Assembly: GCA_964352665.1 (NCBI GenBank)
Contig: CAYGSJ010000004.1
Coordinates: 124,001 to 188,000 of the forward strand
DNA: 64,000 nt
Source of the DNA: UBA1672 sp964352665
GTDB lineage: Bacteria > Pseudomonadota > Alphaproteobacteria > Micavibrionales > Micavibrionaceae
Reading direction: 5' to 3'
The notes beneath the pieces were generated by a model. The model had not been told where the DNA came from, made no database searches, and saw only the letters and a program-made list of their open reading frames with translations. Positions 25,947 through 34,472 of this stretch are shown piece by piece (position 1 is the stretch's first letter; each line of letters begins with the position of its first letter). A program made the translations under genes and the position numbers.

Positions 25947-25978
25947 TAGTTTTTAAAAAACAATTGGTGATATTAATT

Positions 25979-26818
25979 ATGTGTAGATGGATAGCCTATA
26001 GCGGCCAACCTATTTTTATTGAGCAGTTAATTACGGTTCCGGAACATTCTCTGGTCGAGCAGAGCTTTAGCACTGAAATGAATTTCAGAGAAGATGGAAG
26101 CCTTATGGCAGTTAATGCTGATGGGTTCGGGATAGGCTGGTATGCCGAAAGATCGCAGCCAGGGCTTTACAAGGATGATAGGCCTGCCTGGAGCAATCAC
26201 AATTTTCATGAGCTTTGTAGGCAAATAAGAGCACGCATCTTCCTTGCGCATGTGCGTGCAACCACGACAGGGTCTGTGCAGCAAAGTAATTGCCACCCGT
26301 TTAAATATAAAAACTGGCTATTTCAACATAACGGTGATGTCACTGATTTTCCTAAAATCAGGCGTGAGCTTCAATGTGAAATTGCACCCGAGTTTTTTAA
26401 TGAATTAAAAGGAACAACAGATAGCGAGACTTTCTTTTTATTAGCTCTAAGCTATGGCTTGCAGGACAATCCCAAGAAAGCCCTGAAAGAAATGGTTAAG
26501 CGCGTTAAGGCGGCGATGAAGAATAATGGCTATGATGGTCATCTTAATTTGTCCTGCGCTTTGAGCGACGGGCAAAAAGTACACACACTTCGTTATTCCC
26601 ATAATGTGCAGAGCAAATCACAGTTTTATTCTACCGAATCGGGCTGGATTTATGAAAGGGGTACAAGTGCCCCGAGCACAAATTTTTTCCCTGAAGATAA
26701 CATTGTAATCGTGTCAGAACCACTCGATCGATTAGATAACAAGTGGAAGGAAGTGCCGGACAATTCCTTTACCACTATTTTTCAAAATGACATAAAAGTA
26801 GAAAGTTTCATGGATTAG
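25979..26818 (+). CDS. Class II glutamine amidotransferase, YafJ-type
   Basis: A 279-residue Ntn-hydrolase. The start must be the ATG at 25979, because processing then exposes the catalytic Cys2 (MCRWIAYSG); the frame-open extension upstream would destroy this. Other features are NADGFGIGWYAE, FLAHVRATTTG, NCHPFKYKNWLFQHNGDV and TDSETFFLLALSYGL, as in the YafJ/EgtC-like branch. Such enzymes hydrolyse amide or gamma-glutamyl bonds. The stop shares a base with the start of mtnB, so the gene leads the methionine-salvage operon. This suggests a role near that pathway, perhaps on the glutamine-linked last transamination, but this is speculation. Confidence 0.88.
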   Translation: MCRWIAYSGQPIFIEQLITVPEHSLVEQSFSTEMNFREDGSLMAVNADGFGIGWYAERSQPGLYKDDRPAWSNHNFHELCRQIRARIFLAHVRATTTGSVQQSNCHPFKYKNWLFQHNGDVTDFPKIRRELQCEIAPEFFNELKGTTDSETFFLLALSYGLQDNPKKALKEMVKRVKAAMKNNGYDGHLNLSCALSDGQKVHTLRYSHNVQSKSQFYSTESGWIYERGTSAPSTNFFPEDNIVIVSEPLDRLDNKWKEVPDNSFTTIFQNDIKVESFMD

Positions 26819-27483
26819 TGGAGATAGCGTTTGCTTCTCTTAGTCCGTTTTACTATAAAACCCCTATGGTTTTAGAATTGATGCAACCCACAGATATTAT
26901 GATCAGGGCAGGGCGCCGCCTTGACTCTTTGGGGCTTGCTCCTGCGACAAGTGGTAATTATTCATTGAGGCTTGATGAAAAGCGGATCGCCATAACTATA
27001 TCAGGGGCTCACAAGGGGCAACTTCAGTCAGAAGATATTATGAAAGTTGATCTGGCAGGAAACCCTTTAGAAGAAAAAAAGCCTTCTGCAGAGACGCTTT
27101 TGCATTGTGTGCTGTATGCGCTATATCCGGACTGTCGTGCAGTTTTACACACACATTCAGTTGCCTGCAGTGTTCTTACAAGGGCTAATCCCGAGGCCAA
27201 TAAAATTGTTTTAAGGGATTATGAAATGTTAAAGGCGTATCCCGGGGTTGATACGCATGAAACCTCTATTACTCTTCCTATTTTTGATAATTCACAAGAT
27301 ATGGTAGAACTGAGTAAAAGAGTAGAAGAGATTCTAAAGGACAAGCCGGAAACGCCCGCTTACCTCATTCGGGGGCATGGTATTTACGGCTGGGGGCGCG
27401 GTATGGATGAAGCCTTAAGGGTAATCGAGGCCACAGAAATGCTTTTATCCTGTGAAATGCATAGTCAACAAATCAAGAATTAG
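26818..27483 (+). CDS. mtnB: Methylthioribulose-1-phosphate dehydratase
   Basis: A class II aldolase-like zinc enzyme that dehydrates 5-methylthioribulose 1-phosphate in methionine salvage. Motifs are PATSGNYSLRL, ITISGAHKGQL, PSAETLLHC, the zinc-binding HTHS (residues about 110-113) and YLIRGHGIYGWGR with the third histidine. Its order mtnB-mtnD-mtnC-mtnA fixes the assignment over other aldolases. The longest start is a GTG at 26818 overlapping the upstream stop; the ATG at 26881 (MQPTDIMIRAGRRL) fits the usual family N terminus better, but neither has a strong binding site. Confidence 0.92.
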   Translation: MEIAFASLSPFYYKTPMVLELMQPTDIMIRAGRRLDSLGLAPATSGNYSLRLDEKRIAITISGAHKGQLQSEDIMKVDLAGNPLEEKKPSAETLLHCVLYALYPDCRAVLHTHSVACSVLTRANPEANKIVLRDYEMLKAYPGVDTHETSITLPIFDNSQDMVELSKRVEEILKDKPETPAYLIRGHGIYGWGRGMDEALRVIEATEMLLSCEMHSQQIKN

Positions 27484-27493
27484 GAGAATAATA

Positions 27494-28048
27494 ATGAGCC
27501 GTCTAACGATATATCCTGATCAAGAGCCAGAGAATATCATTCTCGATACAAGCGATGGCGATGTAATCGGGGAGAAGCTGAAAGAAATAGGCGTACGATT
27601 TGAGCGATGGGAGACACAGGAGCCGCTTCCTCAGGACGCAGATGACGAGGCGGTAATGCACGCCTATTCAACGGATATCGAGCGATTAAAGACAGAGAAT
27701 GGCTATCATTCTGTTGATGTTATCCGTTTGGACTCATCGCATCCGAATAAAGTCGAAATGCGCAATAAATTTCTGAGTGAGCATACCCATAGTGAAGATG
27801 AGGTTCGGTTTTTTGTTGAAGGCGCAGGGGTATTTTATCTCCGTGTTGGCAATAATGTTTATATGACACTTTGTGAGCGAGGGGACTTGATGAGTGTGCC
27901 TGAAGGTACGCGCCATTGGTTTGATATGGGACCAGAGCCGCATATAACATGCATCCGTCTATTCACTTCGAAAGAAGGCTGGGTAGCGGATTTTACGGGT
28001 GATGATATTGCTGATAAATTTCCCAAATTTGAAAAGAAGGTTGCTTAG
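27494..28048 (+). CDS. mtnD: Acireductone dioxygenase
   Basis: A 184-residue cupin that oxidises the acireductone intermediate; with Fe it gives the ketoacid precursor of methionine plus formate. Metal ligands are in EHTHSEDEVRFF (two His and Glu) and the later histidine in GTRHWFDMG. The start at 27494 is set by TAGGAG eight bases upstream; an in-frame ATG at 27452 lies inside mtnB and is rejected. It starts 10 bases after mtnB and is followed after 3 bases by mtnC. Confidence 0.95.
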   Translation: MSRLTIYPDQEPENIILDTSDGDVIGEKLKEIGVRFERWETQEPLPQDADDEAVMHAYSTDIERLKTENGYHSVDVIRLDSSHPNKVEMRNKFLSEHTHSEDEVRFFVEGAGVFYLRVGNNVYMTLCERGDLMSVPEGTRHWFDMGPEPHITCIRLFTSKEGWVADFTGDDIADKFPKFEKKVA

Positions 28049-28051
28049 CAC

Positions 28052-28747
28052 ATGACACAAGAAATTCGCGCCATTGTTACGGATATTGAAGGTACAACCA
28101 GTGCACTTTCGTTTGTGAAAGAGACACTTTTCCCTTTTGCCTACAACAAGTTACCTGATTTTGTCTGGGAGTATGAAAAGGAAATAGAAGATATTCTTGA
28201 TGCAATACGTCAGGAGGAAAAGAACTCTGACCTAACCATAGAAGAAATTATCGAGGTATTGCTGCGTTATATTGATGAAGATCAGAAAATAACACCGTTG
28301 AAAACATTGCAGGGAATGATTTGGAAGTCCGGTTATGAATCGGGAGAGCTTATAGGACATGTATATGATGACGCTCTGGAAGGGCTTAAGCGCTGGAAAG
28401 CGCAAGATGTCGATCTTTATGTTTATTCATCCGGTTCTATTGAAGCCCAAGAACTTTTGTTCGGTAATACAAAAGATGGCGATTTGAATTATCTGTTCTC
28501 AGGGTATTTTGATACCACAATCGGCGCAAAAAAAGAGCCTGAATCCTACTCAAAAATTGCTGCGGATATCGATGTTCCGGAAGAAGAAATTCTATTCTTA
28601 TCGGATAGTCTAGATGAGGTAAATGCCGCGGCCACAGTTGGTATGAATGTAATTATACTGGATCGTGAGGGTTCTTTGTTTGATGCTCTCGGCCATACGG
28701 TGGTGCAGGACTTTAATGATATTTTGAAAGATACAGTTGACGCATGA
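28052..28747 (+). CDS. mtnC: Enolase-phosphatase E1 (2,3-diketo-5-methylthio-1-phosphopentane)
   Basis: A 231-residue HAD-type phosphatase that enolises and dephosphorylates the mtnB product to the acireductone. HAD motif I is VTDIEGTTSA, motif II is YVYSSGSIEAQ, the motif III lysine is in GAKKEPESY, and motif IV is ILFLSDSLDEV. Length is normal. The stop overlaps the mtnA start (ATGA, 28744-28747), so the two are translationally coupled. Confidence 0.95.
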   Translation: MTQEIRAIVTDIEGTTSALSFVKETLFPFAYNKLPDFVWEYEKEIEDILDAIRQEEKNSDLTIEEIIEVLLRYIDEDQKITPLKTLQGMIWKSGYESGELIGHVYDDALEGLKRWKAQDVDLYVYSSGSIEAQELLFGNTKDGDLNYLFSGYFDTTIGAKKEPESYSKIAADIDVPEEEILFLSDSLDEVNAAATVGMNVIILDREGSLFDALGHTVVQDFNDILKDTVDA

Positions 28748-29835
28748 AAATAAACGGTAAGCATTATCGCTCTATAGAACTTAATCAGGATGGCTGGTCT
28801 GTACGTATTTTTGATCAAAGAAAATTGCCTTGGGAACTAGTGGAAGTGAAGCTTATTGAAATGCAGCAAGCGGCCAGAGCCATTTCTGAAATGTGGACTC
28901 GCGGTGCGCCTATGATTGCTGTAACGGCGGCCTATGGCTTATGCCTTGCTCTTCGTCAGGATAGTTCGGATGAAAATCTGGAAAATGCATACAAACACTT
29001 GTTGGCTACCCGTCCTACGGCCATTAACCTTCGCTGGGCATTGGATGAAATGATGATAGCTGTTAAACCTATGCAAGGTCAGGCCCGCATTGATGCTGCG
29101 TACAAGCGCGCAGGCGAGATTTGTGATGAAGATGTAGAGATTAATCGCAATATAGGACTAAACGGCCTTCCTTTGATACAAAAATTGGCAGAAAAAAAGG
29201 GGAACAAGCCCCTTAACATTCTAACACATTGTAATGCCGGATGGCTGGCGACAGTCGATTACGGTACCATAAGTGCTCCGATATATATGGCACATGATGA
29301 GGGCCTTGATATTCATGTCTGGGTAGACGAAACACGCCCTCGTAACCAAGGGGCGTTGTTAACGGCCTATGAGCTTCAACAGCATGGTGTGCCGCATACT
29401 GTAGTTGCAGATAATGCCGGCGGACATTTGATGCAAAAAGGGCTGGTTGACCTTTGTCTGGTTGGTACAGACCGTGTAACGCGAAACGGTGATGTCTGTA
29501 ACAAAATAGGCACATATCTAAAGGCGCTGGCCGCTAAAGATAATAATGTTCCGTTCTATATTGCTTTACCGTACCCGACGATTGACTATCGCATGGAAAG
29601 CGGAGATTTAATTCCTATTGAAGAGCGTAGTGCAGCCGAAGTTACCCATATGACGGGTCGTACAGATGATGGTACGATCTCGGAATTCCAGATTACGCTT
29701 TCTGGAGCGTCTAATCCTGCTTTTGATATTACCCCGGCGCATCTTGTAACCGGATATATAACAGAGCGCGGTATCCTTAAAAAGGTTTGTGATGGCGAAA
29801 AAAATGAGCCTGTCTTTATGGAAGATGCAGCCTGA
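28744..29835 (+). CDS. mtnA: Methylthioribose-1-phosphate isomerase
   Basis: A 363-residue eIF2B-like isomerase that opens the ribose ring of 5-methylthioribose 1-phosphate. The substrate loop is MWTRGAPMIAVTAAYGL, the catalytic cysteine lies in LTHCNAGWLATVDYGT, and the catalytic aspartate in VGTDRVTRNGDVCNKIGTY. The C-terminal NPAFDITPAHLVTGYITERG is also conserved. It is the last gene of the operon. Its substrate is supplied by MtnP, encoded 24 kb away, so no MtnK kinase is needed. No terminator is visible after it. Confidence 0.96.
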   Translation: MKINGKHYRSIELNQDGWSVRIFDQRKLPWELVEVKLIEMQQAARAISEMWTRGAPMIAVTAAYGLCLALRQDSSDENLENAYKHLLATRPTAINLRWALDEMMIAVKPMQGQARIDAAYKRAGEICDEDVEINRNIGLNGLPLIQKLAEKKGNKPLNILTHCNAGWLATVDYGTISAPIYMAHDEGLDIHVWVDETRPRNQGALLTAYELQQHGVPHTVVADNAGGHLMQKGLVDLCLVGTDRVTRNGDVCNKIGTYLKALAAKDNNVPFYIALPYPTIDYRMESGDLIPIEERSAAEVTHMTGRTDDGTISEFQITLSGASNPAFDITPAHLVTGYITERGILKKVCDGEKNEPVFMEDAA

Positions 29836-29977
29836 ATATTAGGTAAAACGCAGCGTACATAACGCATTGCGGCAAACTGCTTCCAGACACAAAAAATAAA
29901 ATTAATAAAATCTTATAACTATTTCAATTAAATAAATATTTTATGATTCTTGGTTTTAATAATCAGGCGCAAAATAT

Positions 29978-30007
29978 TTGTCTTATACCCCCAAAATAGG
30001 GTACAAT
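29978..30007 (+). promoter_or_regulatory. Possible sigma-70-like promoter for the first flagellin
   Basis: TTGTCT at 29978-29983, an 18-base spacer and TACAAT at 30002-30007, 45 bases before the flagellin start. The rest of the 216-base gap from mtnA is very AT-rich. I could not see a convincing sigma-54 or sigma-28 flagellar promoter. Confidence 0.3.
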
Positions 30008-30051
30008 AGCGTGGGAGTGTCTTTCTTGCGTAAACATAGGGTAGCACCAAG

Positions 30052-31737
30052 ATGGTGAGTAGTATAAATCTTGGCAGCTCAATAACGAATAATTTATTGA
30101 GCATACAGAATACTCAGCGACTCGTCGATCAGACGTCGCTGCGCCTTGCTACGGGCTTAAAGGTTAATAGCGCCCTTGATAACGCCCAGAATTATTTTGC
30201 AGCCAGAAGTCTTAACAATCGAGCAAGCGACCTTACACGGTTGCTGGACGGCATAAAACTCAACATAAAAACAGTACAACAGGCAAATACAGGTGTAGAA
30301 GCTTTATCCGAGCTTGTAGATCAGGGGCAGTCCATTGCACAACAGGCCGTTGATTTGATTGCACAGGCTCCTAAAGAGCCAATTGTTATAGGTAATAAAG
30401 ATATAAGTCAGGTTGCAGATCTTACAACTTTGGACGGAATTAATGCCGGAGATCGGATTGCTTTTGGTACACGACCTCCGGATTCAATTATTTATGCACC
30501 TTTAGTACGCAGTTTTACTATTACCGCGGGCCTTAGTGCCAATGAACTCGTATCTCGCATAAATACTCTTAATGATCTCATACCTAACATTGTAGATGTG
30601 CAGCTAACCGAAGATGGGTTTTTACAATTTGGTGCTCCTGGAGATTATTCCTTTAACATTGAATTTCTTTCGGCATCTGGAACAGATTCTGACAATCAAG
30701 CTTTAGCAAGTGCTCTTGGATACTCTGAAATAGCGCCACTTCTTGGTGATGGTACGGGAAATAACGAAGTTCAGTTTACCCTTCATAATTCGAGAACTTT
30801 AACTTCTTTTCAGCTCTTTAATGCGGCTACTAATCAAACGGCTACAAGATATGACCCTATTAGTAGTCTGGAAGGGCCGGGAGATTCTCTCATTTTCTTC
30901 TCCTTGGACAGCGCGGCAGACATCTTTGAAATTGGTGTGAATGATGAGGATAGAGTATCAATTAATATCAACTCAACCACAACTGTTCAGGATTTTCTGG
31001 ATGCGATTAACGGTGATGCCAGCCTTAATACGCTTATCGAAGCAGGATTTGATGAAGGGGAAGGCAGAATAACAATCGAGGCAATTGACCTTTCCGTAGA
31101 AAAAGTTCAAACCTCAATAGTAAGTGACGGCCTGGCTGCCGCGTTTTTTGGTTTTAACATAGGCCCCCCTATTTACGGCACAGGAGCTGATGTAGATGTT
31201 ATTCATCTAGGGACTATCGGAGGCACGTTCTTAGATGAACTCAGAGCTCTGGAGGAAGACTATAGTGATGTTCTGCAAGCAATAGACGATATTACAAAGG
31301 ATTCAAACTTTAGAGGCATTAACTTGCTGGCCGGCGATGACCTTACTACATTCTTTAACGAAGATTTGTCCAGTTCACTTTTGACGGAAGGTATTAATTT
31401 CACAGCGCTTGGTCTGGATTTGCAGGAAGCAAGTTTTAGGAATGCTGCCGATGCTCAGGTTTCACTGGATGTAGCAGCGCAAGCTCGGGATACCGTTAGG
31501 CAATACGCGTCCACCTTGGCTAATAATTTATCGGTTATTGAAAATCGGCTTGATTTTACAAGAGAGAATATCAACATCTCAAAAGCTGGCGCGGATGATC
31601 TGACGCAGGCTGACTTGAATGAAGAGGGTGCAATATTATTGGCTCTACAAACACGCCAAACCCTTGGCGTTACGGCACTTAGCATCGGCGTTCAACAAGG
31701 CGCAGGCATCATAGACATCTTTGTGAATGATGACTAG
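30052..31737 (+). CDS. Flagellin, long form
   Basis: A 561-residue flagellar filament protein. The N-terminal D0/D1 helices (INLGSSITNNLLSIQNTQ, SLRLATGLKVNSALDNAQNYFAARSLNNRASDL) and C-terminal D1/D0 helices (ADLNEEGAILLALQTRQTLGVTALSI) are conserved, bracketing about 380 residues of variable, acidic, beta-rich surface domains. RGINLLAGDDL marks the return to the core. It has no signal peptide, as expected for export through the flagellar channel. It is convergent with the 3-hydroxybutyrate dehydrogenase gene, overlapping by four bases. No other flagellar structural genes are in this window apart from the second flagellin. Confidence 0.9.
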   Translation: MVSSINLGSSITNNLLSIQNTQRLVDQTSLRLATGLKVNSALDNAQNYFAARSLNNRASDLTRLLDGIKLNIKTVQQANTGVEALSELVDQGQSIAQQAVDLIAQAPKEPIVIGNKDISQVADLTTLDGINAGDRIAFGTRPPDSIIYAPLVRSFTITAGLSANELVSRINTLNDLIPNIVDVQLTEDGFLQFGAPGDYSFNIEFLSASGTDSDNQALASALGYSEIAPLLGDGTGNNEVQFTLHNSRTLTSFQLFNAATNQTATRYDPISSLEGPGDSLIFFSLDSAADIFEIGVNDEDRVSININSTTTVQDFLDAINGDASLNTLIEAGFDEGEGRITIEAIDLSVEKVQTSIVSDGLAAAFFGFNIGPPIYGTGADVDVIHLGTIGGTFLDELRALEEDYSDVLQAIDDITKDSNFRGINLLAGDDLTTFFNEDLSSSLLTEGINFTALGLDLQEASFRNAADAQVSLDVAAQARDTVRQYASTLANNLSVIENRLDFTRENINISKAGADDLTQADLNEEGAILLALQTRQTLGVTALSIGVQQGAGIIDIFVNDD

Positions 31738-32531
31738 GCGGCTGTCCAACCGCCATCTACAGAAATTGATGATCCTGTAATGTTTTCGGCGGTGTCGGAA
31801 CATAAAAACAAGGCTATTTCTGCGACTTGGTCAATGGTCACAAATTTCTTTGTCCATTGTGCCGCAAGCATAACATCGTTAATAACCTCCTCTCGTGTAA
31901 TACCCCGGGCTTCGGCCGTATCATCAATTTGTCCTTCTACAAGGGGGGTAAGCACGTATCCCGGACATATTGAATTGCAGGTAATACCGTTTTGCGCAAC
32001 TTCGAGTGCTACAGTTTTTGTTAGACCCATAACGCCATGCTTTGCTGCAACATAAGCGCTTTTGAAAGGTGAGGCTACCAAACCGTGAGCCGAGGCAATA
32101 TTTATAATCCTGCCCCACCCGTTTTTTTTCATGCCCGGTATGATCGTGCGGCAAGTATGAAAGGAGGCGCTCATAATTATGCCGATAATTGCGTCCCATT
32201 TTTCTGGAGGAAACTCCTCGATTGGGGCAACATTTTGAATGCCGGCGTTATTAATGAGAATATCAATATGACCAAATTCTATTTCAGCCTTTTTGACCAT
32301 ATTTTTGATTTCATCCGGTTTTGTCATGTCTGCGCCGTCATAAATCGCTTTAATATCTTTTTCTTCTAGGTTTTTACGGTTGTTTTCGATTTCATCTTTA
32401 TCGCCAAATCCATTCATAACAATGTTTGCGCCCGCATTTGCCAGACAATGGGCAATACCAAGACCTATCCCTGAAGTTGATCCGGTTATTAGGGCGGTTT
32501 TGCCTTTAATATCTCCTGTTATATGCATCAT
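31734..32531 (-). CDS. bdhA: 3-Hydroxybutyrate dehydrogenase
   Basis: A 265-residue short-chain dehydrogenase that interconverts 3-hydroxybutyrate and acetoacetate with NAD. The Rossmann motif is TGSTSGIGLGIA, the structural NNAG is in ILINNAGIQNV, and the active site is IASAHG...YVAAKHG (Ser, YxxxK). HGLVASPFKSAYVAAKHGV and the C-terminal ENITGSSISVDGGWTAA are typical of BdhA. AAGGGG precedes two adjacent ATGs (32531 and 32528). It links to PHB turnover together with the phasin, and its product acetoacetate is also released by the tyrosine pathway encoded at 34-40 kb. Confidence 0.92.
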   Translation of the reverse strand: MMHITGDIKGKTALITGSTSGIGLGIAHCLANAGANIVMNGFGDKDEIENNRKNLEEKDIKAIYDGADMTKPDEIKNMVKKAEIEFGHIDILINNAGIQNVAPIEEFPPEKWDAIIGIIMSASFHTCRTIIPGMKKNGWGRIINIASAHGLVASPFKSAYVAAKHGVMGLTKTVALEVAQNGITCNSICPGYVLTPLVEGQIDDTAEARGITREEVINDVMLAAQWTKKFVTIDQVAEIALFLCSDTAENITGSSISVDGGWTAA

Positions 32532-32607
32532 TGAAGATCCCCTTCGAACGTTTTTGACGAGGATAGTCTATCATTTTGAATAAAATCAGCCATGGTGTTT
32601 TTTATAT

Positions 32608-34164
32608 TTATGCAAAAAGGTCAATGGTGCGTGCATTCGCCGCACTTGCAAATGCAAGACTGTTAAAGGCCAGTTGTTGTCTGGCTTGGGATGCAAGAAG
32701 ATTAGCTCCTTCCTCGTTTAGATCAGCATGTGTTAAATCTTGCGCTCCCGATTGCAGTTCATTGATTATTTCTTTTGTAAATTGCAATCTAATTTGCAAG
32801 ATATTTAAGTCATTCGACAAAGTTCGGCCATAGTCACGAACTTCTTTTATTGCTGCTTTCACAGTGTCAAGAATGGCTTCTGTCCCTGTTTCGGTTCGAA
32901 AGCCGACATGCTTTACACCCAAGCCTGCAGCTGTGAAGTCTACCCCTTCGGAAAGAAGGTTGCTTGATCCTGTTTCGTTGAACAATGTTAGTAGGTTTTC
33001 ACTCGCGAGAAGATTAATGCCACGGTAATTAGCATCGATTGTGATCATTCTAATTTGATCTAGAATTTCGTTGAATTGCTGATTTTCATCACTAAGCGGT
33101 ACAGTATTTCCTGTATCAATAACTGCGGCTGCGTGACTTGCCATATCTTCTGGTGTCAATGTGTCATTATAAATTGCGACATCTGAGATACGGCCATCAA
33201 AATAATAGGCATTTCCGATTTGCGAGCCATCATGGAACCAAGTAGACCCATTCATAAACCCAATTCCTATATCTCCACTATGCGCAGGGAAAATGGATGG
33301 AACTGCCTCTTGACCTATAGGCTCTCCGTTTAAATATCCTATAAATTCGCCTACCACGGAGTCGAATGTGAAAGCGACGTGGTATGTTTCGTCGGCACTA
33401 ATAGGCATGGAAATGTTAACTGGTCCCCAAGCGCCCTGATCTCGGCCATTGATATAAAGCAGGCCATTAAGAATATAGATTGAGAAGGCATTTACGTTTG
33501 CCCCTTCTTCATAAAGAACTTGGCGCGGGGTTGTCGTATCAGCATTAAATACCAGTTCAACAGTCCTGTTTGCATGATTAGAGGTATTGATTTGTACGTT
33601 ATCCGGTATGCTTATGGCTTGGCTAATGCCATCTAGACGTACGCTTGTGTCTCCTCCGGAATACAAAGCACCTGCGTTTAAAGTAGGGTTATTCAAATAT
33701 GATCCGTCTACTGGGACGCCGATAGATCCTAGATTTGCAGCCGTTGCTCCTGCTGATTCATTCATGCGCCAATAAGCGACGGGTGTGGCATCAATAATTT
33801 GTGTGCTGAGTGGGTCTATTATTATGCCAGTTGGCTCAACAAATTCTCCGGCTCTTAAGGCAGCTAAATGATTTTCTGTTATGGTCTCGCCTAGACGCAA
33901 CAGTTTTTCGATGGCCTCGACTCCGTGTGCGGCTTCGTTAATGGTTTGGATGCTGTTTCCAAGTCCATCTAGTCTTTTGTTTAGGTCAGAGGCTCTATTG
34001 CTGAGGCGTTTTGCCTCGAAGAAGCTTTGTGCATTATCTAGGGACGAGTTGACCTTAAGACCGCTGGCAAGTCTCAGGGTCGTACGATCTATCAAGCGCT
34101 GTGTTTGCTTAATAGCCAGAATATTTTTGCTTAATGCTGCACTGATAAGGACGCGATCAATCAT
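32608..34164 (-). CDS. Flagellin with inserted LamG-like lectin domain
   Basis: A 518-residue flagellin. Residues 1 to about 110 (LSKNILAIKQTQRL, RLASGLKVNSSLDNAQSFFEAKRLSNRASDL) and about 350-518 (YRGINLLASENL, ADLNEEGANLLASQARQQLAFNSLAFAS) are flagellin D0/D1 arms closely like those of the first flagellin. Between them, about residues 127-347, lies a concanavalin/LamG-type jellyroll: PVAYWRMNESAGATAANLGS, VRLDGISQAISIP, YHVAFTFDSVVGEFIGYLNGEP and YYFDGRISDVAIYNDTLTPEDM. This domain would be exposed on the filament surface, where it could bind glycans. AGGGGGTG before the ATG sets the start. Confidence 0.88.
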   Translation of the reverse strand: MIDRVLISAALSKNILAIKQTQRLIDRTTLRLASGLKVNSSLDNAQSFFEAKRLSNRASDLNKRLDGLGNSIQTINEAAHGVEAIEKLLRLGETITENHLAALRAGEFVEPTGIIIDPLSTQIIDATPVAYWRMNESAGATAANLGSIGVPVDGSYLNNPTLNAGALYSGGDTSVRLDGISQAISIPDNVQINTSNHANRTVELVFNADTTTPRQVLYEEGANVNAFSIYILNGLLYINGRDQGAWGPVNISMPISADETYHVAFTFDSVVGEFIGYLNGEPIGQEAVPSIFPAHSGDIGIGFMNGSTWFHDGSQIGNAYYFDGRISDVAIYNDTLTPEDMASHAAAVIDTGNTVPLSDENQQFNEILDQIRMITIDANYRGINLLASENLLTLFNETGSSNLLSEGVDFTAAGLGVKHVGFRTETGTEAILDTVKAAIKEVRDYGRTLSNDLNILQIRLQFTKEIINELQSGAQDLTHADLNEEGANLLASQARQQLAFNSLAFASAANARTIDLFA

Positions 34165-34421
34165 GATTCACCCCCTGACTTGCTCGAACAGCTAGACAAA
34201 AATATCCTGAAAAAGGCCGCACAAAAATGCCTCCGGCAGGCAATTTTTGCCGAAGTTGCCATAATACATATCGATGTCAAAACACGTCTTCCTGTCGTGT
34301 TCATAGCCATCTCTTTTCGTTTTGAGCCACAAAGGCTCTTTTAATAGGACATACTCCTTATGTCCTTCGGTAGACTAAGGAGCAATTTGTGTGCCGTCTT
34401 GCTTGCTGGATGAAAGGCCAT
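34165..34421. other. Non-coding stretch upstream of the LamG flagellin
   Basis: No reading frame of interest. It holds several short hairpins: TGCCT-CCGGC-AGGCA at 34229-34243; GAGCC-ACAAA-GGCTC plus TTTT at 34324-34342; and AGGACATA-CTCCT-TATGTCCT, a perfect 8-base inverted repeat, at 34346-34366. The flagellin promoter and long 5' leader must lie here on the minus strand, but I could not pick a convincing promoter. Confidence 0.5.
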
Positions 34422-34443
34422 AAAAAAAGGGCCGCTGGCCCTT
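34422..34443 (-). terminator. Rho-independent terminator of the hppD-fah-maiA operon
   Basis: Read on the minus strand: AAGGGCC, loop AGC, GGCCCTT, then a run of T. It lies 30 bases after the maiA stop and ends the tyrosine-catabolism transcript before the LamG-flagellin leader. Confidence 0.85.
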
Positions 34444-34472
34444 AATTGGATTTTGAGTTGTTGGTCGGTTTA

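Noticed and set aside
25800..25978. Possible SAM riboswitch before the methionine-salvage operon
   Set aside because: No recognisable SAM-I, SAM-II or SAH core elements; only the CCAAGTTG inverted repeat.
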